NCBI GenBank assembly: GCA_904419875.1
Contig: CAJFTG010000004.1
Span: 37,865-101,864, forward strand
From: Candidatus Avimonas caecicola
Lineage (GTDB): Bacteria; Bacillota; Clostridia; Oscillospirales; Acutalibacteraceae
Reading direction: 5' to 3'
Length of the DNA: 64,000 nt
Part shown: positions 17,358-26,358 of the stretch, one piece after another
Position numbering within the stretch: position 1 is the first letter of the stretch
Layout: every line of letters starts with the position of its first letter
Position numbers and translations under genes: made by a program
The notes under the pieces: model-generated
The model's database searches: none
Told to the model about the DNA's origin: nothing
Seen by the model: only the letters and a program-made list of their open reading frames with translations

Positions 17358-18620
17358 TCAAGGCATGGTGGTCATCACCGTATAAAAGGGGGCCGCATGA
17401 TGCAGCGCTATGCCGAATGATTCACAGCCGGAGGCATCCAGCATCTCCCGCAGCCTGTTCTGCTGGTCGATCAGATAGGCGGCGCCCATCGGGAAATAGG
17501 TAACGCTGCGTTCCCCGGCCGGCATTTCGCTGGCGTCGCCCGTTTCCGCGCCCAGAATCAGCTGGCAGCCGTTTTTCGCCGCGTAGCCCAGCTCCAGTTC
17601 CCCCAGCTCGTACTGCCCCTTGGCGGTACGCCGATACGACATCAGCGTCAGCTGCCGGCACTGCTTGGTGAAAATGTCGAGGATACAGACATACGCGCCG
17701 GTTTCGTCATAGGCTTTCCAATCTTCCTCCAAAAAGGCGCTGATATCGAAGGTAAGCTCCACGCCGTAATAATCGCAGTACTTCCGCATCCGAATCAAAT
17801 AATCGGCGCAGTTCTGCAGATTCGTTTCCAGGCCGTCCCCGCCGTTCTCCCAGTCCGGCTCAAGGTCGATATGCACGCCGTACAGCTTTTCATCGTCGCC
17901 CGAAGCCCGCGAATTGAAGTCGGCGACCAGGCGGACCCAGCGCTTTGTGGCACGGTATTCCTGTTCCTCGTCGTCTTTACGCTCCCATTGGGTATAGGCG
18001 TTATCGACCATGGTGGTGAGCATGGCCACCCGGATGCCGTACTTCGAGCATTTTTTGATAAACCCGCGCAGCTCCATCTCACTGACAAAGCCGTCCTTGA
18101 GCTCCCCCTTGTTGGCGATCTGGGTTTCCAGATCCATGTAATACTGCATCCCCAGATAAATCTCGGTAACCCCGTTTTGAATCAGCATGTCCAGAAGCAT
18201 GTCGCTGCTCATGTCGCTGTCCGGCGAGATCCCCTTGATCATCCGGCAGTCCCATACCCACATGCCGACGGCGGGATGGTCCTCCGTGTCGCCGTCCTTG
18301 CGGAAGGTGAGCCTTTCGCCTTTATACAGGCTGCCCGGCACGAAATCGGGATCCCCTGACGGAACCGGCGCGATGGAGAAGCCGTCCGGAATAACCAGCT
18401 TGTCGAGAGGCGGCGTCTCGATGTCATACGAGGGCTGTCCTCCCGGGCGGGACGGCGGCGCGGTTGACGCATTGGTTATGGTGCTTTCCGGCAGGTTCGA
18501 GGCATCCCCGGACGCCTCGCTGGATTCCCCCTCCTGCCGACAGCCCGGGGCGACCAGCAGCATCCCGGCCGTCATCAGCGCCAGAAAGCGGATAAACACG
18601 GTTTTGTGATGTGGATTCAT
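17358..18620 (-). CDS. Putative TIM-barrel glycosidase-like lipoprotein ('DLEP' paralogue 2)
   Basis: A 420-residue exported lipoprotein. The signal peptide ends in LVAPGC, then a Ser/Glu/Pro-rich linker to about residue 75, then a barrel-like domain sharing YGVHIDLEPDW, LTLMSYRR and LILGAETGD with the protein encoded next. In both, the acidic DLEP strand could supply catalytic carboxylates, as in GH18-like barrels, but the family is not identified. The ATG at 18620 is nine bases after AAAGGA; an ATG at 18629 touches that site and is less likely. The lipoprotein/cytoplasmic pair suggests one activity deployed on both sides of the membrane. Confidence 0.65.
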   Translation of the reverse strand: MNPHHKTVFIRFLALMTAGMLLVAPGCRQEGESSEASGDASNLPESTITNASTAPPSRPGGQPSYDIETPPLDKLVIPDGFSIAPVPSGDPDFVPGSLYKGERLTFRKDGDTEDHPAVGMWVWDCRMIKGISPDSDMSSDMLLDMLIQNGVTEIYLGMQYYMDLETQIANKGELKDGFVSEMELRGFIKKCSKYGIRVAMLTTMVDNAYTQWERKDDEEQEYRATKRWVRLVADFNSRASGDDEKLYGVHIDLEPDWENGGDGLETNLQNCADYLIRMRKYCDYYGVELTFDISAFLEEDWKAYDETGAYVCILDIFTKQCRQLTLMSYRRTAKGQYELGELELGYAAKNGCQLILGAETGDASEMPAGERSVTYFPMGAAYLIDQQNRLREMLDASGCESFGIALHHAAPFYTVMTTMP

Positions 18621-18681
18621 ATGGCGCATTCCTTTCTCGAAGAATCATATTTCGTCCGAACCGTTGCCGGCAAGACTTCGG

Positions 18682-19515
18682 TTACCTGTTTTTCTTCTTT
18701 TTGGCCAGCATAACCGCCATCACGACAACCGCCGTCAGCAGCCCTGCAACCACCACGCCGGCCGCGATGAAGCCCGCCGCGACAAAGCCGGCGGTTTCGT
18801 TCGGGCTTTCCGCGCCCGAAGGCGGCGTGCTGCTGTTCCCGTCCGCCGGAGAGGTCGCCTCCTCTTGGTCCGCAGAGGCATCCGGCGCGTCCGTAGCATT
18901 CGATTCGGTCGGAGGGGCCGTAGTGGTCGGCTCTTTGGTGGGATAGGTTTCCGCGCCGGCTTCCACACCGGAAACAAAGGCGAATTCCCGTATAATTGCT
19001 TCTTCTCCGCCTACGTAAAACGCCACATGCTGAAACTTGTCAAAGCCTTCGAAAAAGAAATCGCCCGGGTCAAGCACCCCTTTATATGTACCGCCCGGAA
19101 GCGTTTCGTTGTTTTCGCCGCTGGCCTCGATTCCCAGGGCCTCCGCCAAATGCTGCGTAAAGAGGAATTCGCGGTTGCCGTTCGGATATTCGCTTTCCTC
19201 GAGGCCACGCACGAAGCCGATGTTGATGGTGACGTTCGCCTCCTCGCCGCCCACAATCGTGAAGTCGTAGGCGATCATCTGGCCCTTGTGATAGGTCATG
19301 TCAAAATAGCTCACCGCATTTCCGCCGTCCATGGTCGGCGACGTTTTCAGCTTCCATCCGCCTTCGATCTGAACCGGAATCATCGTGCTCTCGCTCGACC
19401 ATTCTTCCTGCGGGAGCATATCCCTCACGACCGTTTTTGCCGACGCGGGCAGCGCGCACATTGCCCCGGCCAATACGATGCAACATGCGGCGCTGACCAA
19501 TTTTCTGCTTTTCAT
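18682..19515 (-). CDS. Small secreted, membrane-anchored protein related to the 1094-residue surface protein
   Basis: A 277-residue protein with a signal peptide cut near ALPASA, a beta-rich domain (about 28-195), a Thr/Pro/Glu/Ser-rich stalk (about 196-240) and a C-terminal helix with the tail KKKKNR. The domain carries an ALG...LPGGTYKGVLD segment and ends in an IIREFAFVSG strand. The same order (LG..RYTGAVDLS, then IHKLKFVG) recurs as the repeat unit of the protein at 33696-36980, so this is a one-domain member of that family. Probably a glycan-binding or scaffold module outside the cell. GGGAGAG five bases before the ATG fixes the start. Confidence 0.7.
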   Translation of the reverse strand: MKSRKLVSAACCIVLAGAMCALPASAKTVVRDMLPQEEWSSESTMIPVQIEGGWKLKTSPTMDGGNAVSYFDMTYHKGQMIAYDFTIVGGEEANVTINIGFVRGLEESEYPNGNREFLFTQHLAEALGIEASGENNETLPGGTYKGVLDPGDFFFEGFDKFQHVAFYVGGEEAIIREFAFVSGVEAGAETYPTKEPTTTAPPTESNATDAPDASADQEEATSPADGNSSTPPSGAESPNETAGFVAAGFIAAGVVVAGLLTAVVVMAVMLAKKKKNR

Positions 19516-19593
19516 ATGTCTCTCCCTTTCTCTCGGCCGGGCACGGCCTATCCGGCCGGCCGGCTGTCACTGTAGCGGAATGCGACGACGGCT

Positions 19594-20517
19594 TTACCCG
19601 ACAATGCCGGTTTGCTCAATGGATTGGACAAAAAAACGCTGGCACAGCACATACACAAGCAGCAGCGGCAGGATCACCAGCAGGGTGGAGGCGGCGAAGA
19701 TGATGGACTGATACGCCTCAAAATCCGCCGGGGAAACAAAGCTGTATCCTCCTCCTCCCACCTTGGTCTGCACATCGTAGCCGAGCGACTGCAAGGTGCG
19801 TGCAAGGGTGGGGTAGCTGCCGGCAAACAGCGGCGTATACGAATTTTCCGCCCACTGCCACACAAAAGAAAACAGAAAGATCGTCACCATGGTGGGCAGG
19901 CCGCTGCGCAGCATGATCCTGGTAAACACCTGAAGCGGTCCGGCGCCGTCGATGGCGGCCGCTTCGTCGATCTCCCGCGGGATGCCGCGGTAATATTGAC
20001 GGGCGAGAAAAATATACAGGCCGCACCGGGGGGCGGTGGCCGTCATCCCCAGCAGTACAAACGGCGTCAGTCCGTTAATCAGGCCAAAACTTTTGAAGTT
20101 CAGATATTGCGGCGTGAGCAGGATCTGCGTGGGTACGACCATGAAGATCACCACAAGCACAAACAGCACCTTGTTCCCCCGGAAACGAAACCGCGCAAAG
20201 CCATACCCCACCACCGCGCAGGACAGCGCCTGCAGCAGGCCCGTCATCGTGCATAGCAGCGTGGTGGTGCCGATGGAACGGAAATAGTCCAGGTATTTCA
20301 CCGCATCGGCATAGTTGGCCAGGGTGAAGTGCTTGGGAATGGTTTTTACGGTGCGGTCATACAGGTCGGTGGGCGTCATGAAGGACATGGAGATTTTATT
20401 GAGCAGCGGGCTGATGATGATATAGCAGATGCTCAGGATAAAAACAAACCGGAAAATCTTCAGCAGCGCCTGCACCAGACGGCGCCGGGTAAGGAGCCGA
20501 CGCATACGCTCATTCAC
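19594..20517 (-). CDS. Carbohydrate ABC transporter permease, MalG-type
   Basis: A 307-residue membrane subunit of a CUT1 sugar importer. It has six predicted helices and the EAA motif EIDEAAAIDGAG, the contact for the ATPase, followed by the long last helix and the typical C-terminal FVQSIEQTGIVG. The GTG start at 20517 overlaps the stop of the upstream permease by eight bases. Its partner is the gene at 20510-21424. The likely binding protein is the lipoprotein at 31221-32666, since the other binding protein in this cluster is adjacent to the other permease pair; that pairing is inference. Confidence 0.92.
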   Translation of the reverse strand: MNERMRRLLTRRRLVQALLKIFRFVFILSICYIIISPLLNKISMSFMTPTDLYDRTVKTIPKHFTLANYADAVKYLDYFRSIGTTTLLCTMTGLLQALSCAVVGYGFARFRFRGNKVLFVLVVIFMVVPTQILLTPQYLNFKSFGLINGLTPFVLLGMTATAPRCGLYIFLARQYYRGIPREIDEAAAIDGAGPLQVFTRIMLRSGLPTMVTIFLFSFVWQWAENSYTPLFAGSYPTLARTLQSLGYDVQTKVGGGGYSFVSPADFEAYQSIIFAASTLLVILPLLLVYVLCQRFFVQSIEQTGIVG

Positions 20518-21424
20518 GATAATACACCTTCCTCGAAAACAGGGCGAAGGTCACGCCCAGCACCGCAAAGATCATGATGAAATACACCCAGGCGGTTGCG
20601 GATGCGACGCCAAAGTTTTTCAGCCCGGTCAGGTCATTCCATATGGACTGGATCAGCGGATTGTTGATATTGGTGAACGAGTCAATCACGGTGTACACCA
20701 CATTGAGCAGAATATAAGGGCCGCTCATGGGGAACGTGATTTTCCAGAAATTAACCCACGCTGTCGCCCCCTCTATGTTGGAGGACTCGTAAATCGACGG
20801 TGAAATGGTGTTCAGGCCGCCCAGAAAGATAAGGATTTGTATGCCGGACTTGGATACGATCCCGCTGATGTTGGAGGTTGCGGCCGCGACAAATTGGGTG
20901 ATCTCATCCGGCAGACTGCCGGCAAACAGCGCATTGACAAAAGCCAGCGCCGAGTCGGTCGCCTCCATCGCTCCGGCGCCTGCCGCCGGATCCCGGCTCA
21001 GCACCATGTTCATAATCGAATTCGAATCCATCACGGCAAACACACCCGAAGATACGATCACCGGCAGGAAAAAAACCGCGCGGGCCAGCGTCCGCCCATG
21101 AAACGACCGGTGGAGGATGAGCGCCGAGAAAAAGCTGAACGGCACGACGATCAGGGTATCCCGTATCGTCATTTGAAAGGATTCGAGCATCTTTTGACGG
21201 AATGCCGTGTTTACCAGGAGAATATACCGGTAATTCTCGGCTCCTCTGGGCACCAGCGTATAGCCGCTTTCCACGATCTGAATATTGTGGAAACTGAAAA
21301 CAATCGACTGGATGATGGGGATGCCGACAAACAGCAGAAAGCCCACAAGAAACGGCGCAATGAATGCATAGCCAATCCGGTCCCGCCGAACCATCAGGTC
21401 GTGTTTCTTCCCTTTGCCGCTCAT
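20510..21424 (-). CDS. Carbohydrate ABC transporter permease, MalF-type
   Basis: A 304-residue partner of the MalG-type permease that overlaps its 3' end. It has a basic N-terminus, the helix YAFIAPFLVGFLLFVG, and an EAA-type loop degenerated to SIYESSNIEGATAWVNFWK. A roughly 40-residue segment rich in Ala between two helices (around ATDSALAFVNALFAG) is longer than usual for the family. The ATG at 21424 overlaps the stop of the DUF5696-like gene in an ATGA arrangement, with a GGGGGTGG site upstream, so translation is likely coupled. Confidence 0.92.
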   Translation of the reverse strand: MSGKGKKHDLMVRRDRIGYAFIAPFLVGFLLFVGIPIIQSIVFSFHNIQIVESGYTLVPRGAENYRYILLVNTAFRQKMLESFQMTIRDTLIVVPFSFFSALILHRSFHGRTLARAVFFLPVIVSSGVFAVMDSNSIMNMVLSRDPAAGAGAMEATDSALAFVNALFAGSLPDEITQFVAAATSNISGIVSKSGIQILIFLGGLNTISPSIYESSNIEGATAWVNFWKITFPMSGPYILLNVVYTVIDSFTNINNPLIQSIWNDLTGLKNFGVASATAWVYFIMIFAVLGVTFALFSRKVYYRE

Positions 21425-24027
21425 TCGTCCACCCCCTGTATCTGCACATAGCTTCGCGCATCCACCCAAACGCCCTCCGGCAGGCGGACCGCCGTCCCGG
21501 TATAATTCACCACAATGGTCACGCCGTTGTCATAGGCGACCCTGACGACCCCGCCGTCGGATGCATACGCGGTCATCCGGCTGCCGTATACCGGTGCGAG
21601 CGCCTGGGCGACCTCGCGAGAAATCCGGCAGACCCTTTCCATCTGGCTTGCGGCGCTGACCGAACCGTAGGTGTCGTATGCGGTATCCTTGAGCAGCGCA
21701 TCATCCGCCGCCATCAGCGTCGCATACGGCGCCGAACCGGTCTCTATGCATTTAAGCAGATAAAGCTCCAGGTCGGTAGCCCGGTTGAGCGGGGAGGCGG
21801 CGTATCGCACGCTGCCCGATAAAACCGCCTGGACGAAGGGAACCGTTTCGGTGACCAGCGGATGACCGTTCGCCTGCATCGGCACGCCGTAAGCATAGTC
21901 TATATATGGCAGCACATAGGCATTGGCGCCGCCGGCCATCAGGTCCAGCTCCGCCTCCCGCAGCGTTTTCAGCATATCCTGCACCGCCGTCAGGGCGGCA
22001 TTCCGGGATATGTACCGTTCTTCGGTAAAATCTCCCGACAGCTCCCGCCCTATATACGGCAGGGCCGCCCCGTTCAGCCCATACCCTCCGGCCCGGCCGG
22101 CGACGCTGTCCGCCATCCCGGCCATCGCCGTGGGACTGACCACAAATCCAAACAGCCGGTCGGCATCCGCGTTGAAATTCGCGGGACTATAGGTGGGTTT
22201 GTATGCCTTTTCACTCACCACCGTCCGGGCGGCGTCACGCGAAGCGCTGAACCCGTCAAACGCGGAATCCCGATACACATATTGGAAATCCGTGTCCGGA
22301 TAGATCTCAACGCCTTTAGAGGAGCCGTCCTCCAGCATGGATTGAAATGCCTTGTCCCCGCCGAGCTGTTTTTCCGCCTTGAGCAAGGAGGCCGGGCCGG
22401 ATTTCACGCCGCCCTTCTGCCAGCCCGAATACTGTATCACCAGCTGGTTTTCCGGCAGAGAGGCGGCGAGACGGTCAATCAGCTCCCCCGCCTGCTCATA
22501 GGTGGTCAGTGCACGGAGCTTCTCTTTCGGAATACCTAAAAAAGGCTCAAGATCGTCCACCGCCCCGAGTATCTGGACAACGGCCGGCACGGCCGTTTCC
22601 GTGAACGCCGACAGCTTGCCGTCGGCAGCAAGCTGTCCGCGGTAGGCGGCGGCAATATCCATGAAATCCCGGCAGGCCGCCGGAAACGTAAAGGTTACCT
22701 CGATCGGGCTTAAATCCGCGTTGTCCGGATAGCTGCGCACCGTATCCGTATCGGTGGAAAGCAGTTTGGTGGTCGCGTAATCCAGCAGCTTGAAACGGAA
22801 TCCAACCGTACCGACCGGTTTGTCCGCCGTGTGCGGAGTCACCAGCACGCTGGCGCTGGCCGCCCCCTCCGTCGCCTCGGCAAAAAATCCTCCGTCCGCA
22901 TTGATCAGCCCATACAGCGGGAAAAACACGGGCTCTTTGACCGAGGTGCGGGAGGTGCGGTAAAGCGAATAGTCCTCCCCAAACACCCGCTCTTCATAAT
23001 CAGGCACAGAAGAAGAGACAGTTCTCCCCAGATCCATAATGGCGCCGGAACCGTCCGGGACGATCACCGTCGTTGAGGACATGCCGCCTTCGGTGTTCCA
23101 AAAGGGGAGCAGAACAAGGCTTTCCACCTTCAGCAATCCCAAGGCGCTCATCTCATCGACGCGGGCCCGCACCCGCAGCCGGCCGTCCTCCAGCGTGTAT
23201 TCCACCGGCAGGAGAAAATGGCTGTTGTCCGACCCGCCTGCCTGATAGCCGGTCCGTTCGTTATCCGCATCCCGATCCGCGGCAGTATAGCCGATCTTCT
23301 CGAAATAGGACAGGAGGCGGTTTACTTCGAGAACCGACGGGTTATTCTTCAGGACATAGATCCGCTGGAGCTGCTCCAGCCTTGTGTAGGTTTCTTTCAG
23401 CGTATCCAGCACCTGCTGGTCTTCTATCCGGGAAATATCCGCCAGGGTGTAATAGCGGCTGAAATACAACACCTCGTCGGCAGACAGCTGCTTTGCAATC
23501 TCCTCATACCGCTCTTCCGTGAGGGCCTGGGGATACAGGCCCTGCTTTGTGGTGCGGCCGAAAAGATATTCCACCCGCAGCCCGTTTTCCATAGGAACCG
23601 TCTTTGCCTGCCCGTACTGCATACAGTCGTCGAAGGAGTACATGGTCTTCTCCGACTCGTTGGCCGTGATGACGTTGGCATACAGCAGCGAGGTATAATG
23701 TCCCTGGGAAAGCAGGTCAAAATCCAGCCGGTTCTGCGGATTGGAATACCAGACCTCTCCCGACGCCGTTTTCACAGCCAGCTCGCCGGTCGTTTCGTGG
23801 TAATACAGCTCCGTGCCGTTGCTCTCGGCAATGCGGCGCATTTTGTCCAGTCCGAGCAGTTCGGCGGATTGCTCCAGGGCGTCGGCGCTGGTCGGCCACC
23901 CGGCGATTACGTCCTGGGTCAGCTCCGGGAACAGCCGCACCTCCGCCGTGCCCCCCGCCAGCAGCAGGGCCGCCAGCCCGCCGGCAACCAGCACAAACGC
24001 CAGCAGGCGGTATAACCATTTGCGCAT
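21421..24027 (-). CDS. DUF5696-like exported protein
   Basis: An 868-residue protein anchored by one N-terminal helix (residues 5-25) with the rest outside the cell. An initial alpha/beta part includes ELYYHETTGELAVK, a helical segment follows (about 200-240), then a beta-rich middle and a TIM-barrel-like C-terminal half with YGLNGAALPYIG and GGANAYVLPYIDYAYG. The last strand (VTIVVNYTGTAV) resembles the C-terminal beta domain of retaining glycosidases. The overall order recalls the DUF5696 proteins found beside sugar ABC transporters in Paenibacillus and Clostridia; I assign it from memory of that family. Proposed role: surface glycan hydrolysis. It is translationally coupled to the permease downstream and follows the Yip1-like gene by four bases. 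Confidence 0.65.
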   Translation of the reverse strand: MRKWLYRLLAFVLVAGGLAALLLAGGTAEVRLFPELTQDVIAGWPTSADALEQSAELLGLDKMRRIAESNGTELYYHETTGELAVKTASGEVWYSNPQNRLDFDLLSQGHYTSLLYANVITANESEKTMYSFDDCMQYGQAKTVPMENGLRVEYLFGRTTKQGLYPQALTEERYEEIAKQLSADEVLYFSRYYTLADISRIEDQQVLDTLKETYTRLEQLQRIYVLKNNPSVLEVNRLLSYFEKIGYTAADRDADNERTGYQAGGSDNSHFLLPVEYTLEDGRLRVRARVDEMSALGLLKVESLVLLPFWNTEGGMSSTTVIVPDGSGAIMDLGRTVSSSVPDYEERVFGEDYSLYRTSRTSVKEPVFFPLYGLINADGGFFAEATEGAASASVLVTPHTADKPVGTVGFRFKLLDYATTKLLSTDTDTVRSYPDNADLSPIEVTFTFPAACRDFMDIAAAYRGQLAADGKLSAFTETAVPAVVQILGAVDDLEPFLGIPKEKLRALTTYEQAGELIDRLAASLPENQLVIQYSGWQKGGVKSGPASLLKAEKQLGGDKAFQSMLEDGSSKGVEIYPDTDFQYVYRDSAFDGFSASRDAARTVVSEKAYKPTYSPANFNADADRLFGFVVSPTAMAGMADSVAGRAGGYGLNGAALPYIGRELSGDFTEERYISRNAALTAVQDMLKTLREAELDLMAGGANAYVLPYIDYAYGVPMQANGHPLVTETVPFVQAVLSGSVRYAASPLNRATDLELYLLKCIETGSAPYATLMAADDALLKDTAYDTYGSVSAASQMERVCRISREVAQALAPVYGSRMTAYASDGGVVRVAYDNGVTIVVNYTGTAVRLPEGVWVDARSYVQIQGVDE

Positions 24028-24031
24028 GCAC

Positions 24032-24670
24032 TCACCTCCTCAGCTGCAGCTCGATGTATACGCCGCGGATATACGACAGCATGTCGTCCACAACGCTCAG
24101 GAAAAGCACCGCCAAAAAGGCGATGAACACCATTGCGGCGACAGTCATAATCAGAGCGAATATGGCCTGCCGGACCGAGAACTGATGAATGGTCACCATC
24201 CCGGTAAACAGCAGCAGCAGCGACAAGACGACCCCCGCCGTCGTGACGATGCCAAGGAATGTGGCCTCCTCCGCCGTCAGCACCCGGCTGAGCAGCACGC
24301 CGATCAGGGCGGTGACGGAGTACGGCATAGTGGCGTAACAGGTAGCCATGAAAATATCCCGGAACCGCCCTTCCCCGTCCATCAGGACCGTGATCGACCA
24401 GTTGGCCACACACCACAGCAGCACCGGAATCAGCACGTTTGCGGTGGTACGGAGAATATGGAACTCCTTGATGTTGACGACCGCGAAACTGAGGCCGGTA
24501 TATACGCTCTGACACACCGCCGCCGCCAGCATCAGCAAAAGCAAAAGGAGGCAGGAAACCAGGTTTCCCTTGTTTTCAAAGCGCAGTTCATAGAAACCGC
24601 GTATGGGATGGGACAGAATGGTAAAGGAATAGCGGAGCCCGCCAAGCACGTTTTTCATTTCCGAATCCAT
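24032..24670 (-). CDS. Yip1-family membrane protein
   Basis: A 212-residue integral membrane protein with five predicted helices, beginning with a conserved-looking cytoplasmic stretch (LRYSFTILSHPIRGFYELRFENKG) typical of bacterial Yip1-domain proteins, of unknown molecular function. AAAGGA touches the ATG at 24670; an ATG at 24658, 12 bases after the site, is an equal candidate and would give MKNVLGG. The gene sits between the beta-propeller protein and the DUF5696-like protein, a neighbourhood I recall from other sugar-transport loci, which suggests a shared envelope process. Confidence 0.75.
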   Translation of the reverse strand: MDSEMKNVLGGLRYSFTILSHPIRGFYELRFENKGNLVSCLLLLLLMLAAAVCQSVYTGLSFAVVNIKEFHILRTTANVLIPVLLWCVANWSITVLMDGEGRFRDIFMATCYATMPYSVTALIGVLLSRVLTAEEATFLGIVTTAGVVLSLLLLFTGMVTIHQFSVRQAIFALIMTVAAMVFIAFLAVLFLSVVDDMLSYIRGVYIELQLRR

Positions 24671-24778
24671 TCCTTTCTGATCGGGAGAGGGTGGGCGGTA
24701 TCGCCGCCGCATAGGGCGAGTGCCGGCATGGGAAGCTTTTGGGAGCGCCGCCCGCCGGGCCGGCATCTTCCCGTTCCC

Positions 24779-26344
24779 CTACAGGCTTTCCCGCCGTTCC
24801 CGCTGTTCCCGCCGTCTCCGGCGCCGTATGTACCGCCAGGTCAACGGCACAGCGGCAAGCACAGCCGTTGCCGCCAGCAGGACAACCGCCGGCACAAAAT
24901 ACCGCTGCATCTGCTGCGCGCGATATTGCTTGAACGCTTTTGAGTACCATGTGCTGTTCTGGCTTTCTTCAAACAGCCGCATGGCCGTTTCGTACTCGCC
25001 GCTTTGATAGGCGATTTTGCCCAGCCCCACATAAGCCAGCGCGTACTCCGCGCTCTGCTCGAGGACCGCTTCCCAGGCCGCCTCGGCTTCCTGAAGGTCC
25101 CCGGTGTATTCGGCGCTGAGCGCCTGCTGCACCGACCGTGCGAAAGCGGTCTGCCGATATACGCACACACTGCGCGTGCCGGTATCGGCCACATAGAGAT
25201 ATTCCTCCTGCTGCGTCACCGCCACCGGCATACGCAGCCCTCCCGCCGTCACGTCCGGGCCGGCAAACGCATACAGCAAATAACCGTCCTGGGAATAGGT
25301 AAATATGTGGCTTCGGTTATTGTCCAAAAGGGTGAAGGTCCCGTTTTCGCCGCAGGACACGTCCGTGATCTGGGAAATGCCGGTATACCCGCTCAGGTCG
25401 CTGTCCAGCACGTCGAGGTCCCCCACCACCGGCCCATAGCCGTTGCGGTCCATAATATCGGAGCCGAGATAGTTGAGGCGGCGCACCACCATCCCCTGGT
25501 CGCTGCTGCTTCCGGACTGGATATCGCCGCGCACGGCGTTTTCATCCATGGCGGCCAGCGTGGCGAACAGATAACCGTCTTCGTCAAGCTCGATGTTGTT
25601 GTACTCCACCGGTACAAAGTCCTTCATGCGTTCCCGCTGCGCGGCGGTGGACAGGCGGCGCCAAAGCAGCTCGATGGTGCTGTATTTCACCTTGCCGGCG
25701 GCGAGAAATCCGGTAAAGGTGCCGTCCGGTTCGAATTCCACGATCCCCTCGTTAATGTTGATCGCCACAACGTGAATCCGGCCGGTCGGGTCCACCGCCA
25801 GCTTGGACGGACGGTACCGTTCGGTGAATTCCTCATTAATAATGGCGCTGGCTTCCGCCGTGGGCGCCGGGATGATGAGCTTTTCCCGAAACTGCCCGTC
25901 GAGATGCAGAACCTCTTTTGTTTTACCGTCGCAGATGTAAATATCCGAATCGGCGTCCACAAATATGCCGAGAGGCTCGCCAAACCGGACAAAGGCGCCG
26001 TCGGCAGCCGTGTAGCCTTCCGCCGTTTCCAGAAGGCTCAGCTGTTCATCCAGCACGATAATGCGGTTATCCTCCTCTTCCGGGCCGCTCACCGCCACAT
26101 ACACGCGGCCGTTCGCCGCCGCAAACAGGTCGTTGATTTGTCGGAAATCCGGCAGTCCGAGGTCCACGCCGGTAACCCGGCCATCCAGCGTATAGGGAGC
26201 CGGACAATCCGAAGCTTCTCCCCACAGCCCGTATGTATAGCTTGGGAACGCCCGTTCTTCCACCTTTTCGGCAGACGCGGTCTGAAAGCCAGCCGATGCC
26301 GTAAGCAGCGCCGCCATTGCACAGACAAGCTTCCGAATCTTCAT
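24779..26344 (-). CDS. NHL-type beta-propeller protein with TPR and C-terminal membrane anchor
   Basis: A 521-residue exported protein. The signal peptide is cut near QTASAEK. A propeller domain (about 50-395) shows repeated GR(V/I)(Y/H)V, DIYICDG, GYLFATLAAMD and YLYVADTG blades. A TPR-like helical pair (AYVGLGKIAYQSGEYETAMRLFEES) follows, then a helix near residues 478-500 and a very basic cytoplasmic tail (WRYIRRRRRREQR). NHL propellers usually bind proteins or polymers, so an extracytoplasmic scaffold or glycan sensor is likely. GGGGA seven bases before the ATG at 26344 sets the start. It follows the permease gene by 14 bases and precedes the Yip1-like gene. Confidence 0.72.
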   Translation of the reverse strand: MKIRKLVCAMAALLTASAGFQTASAEKVEERAFPSYTYGLWGEASDCPAPYTLDGRVTGVDLGLPDFRQINDLFAAANGRVYVAVSGPEEEDNRIIVLDEQLSLLETAEGYTAADGAFVRFGEPLGIFVDADSDIYICDGKTKEVLHLDGQFREKLIIPAPTAEASAIINEEFTERYRPSKLAVDPTGRIHVVAININEGIVEFEPDGTFTGFLAAGKVKYSTIELLWRRLSTAAQRERMKDFVPVEYNNIELDEDGYLFATLAAMDENAVRGDIQSGSSSDQGMVVRRLNYLGSDIMDRNGYGPVVGDLDVLDSDLSGYTGISQITDVSCGENGTFTLLDNNRSHIFTYSQDGYLLYAFAGPDVTAGGLRMPVAVTQQEEYLYVADTGTRSVCVYRQTAFARSVQQALSAEYTGDLQEAEAAWEAVLEQSAEYALAYVGLGKIAYQSGEYETAMRLFEESQNSTWYSKAFKQYRAQQMQRYFVPAVVLLAATAVLAAVPLTWRYIRRRRRREQRERRESL

Positions 26345-26358
26345 GCGAGCGTCCCCTT

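Noticed and set aside
24781..24815. Short tandem array near the end of the propeller gene
   Set aside because: It is explained by the coding of the Arg-rich C-terminal tail.
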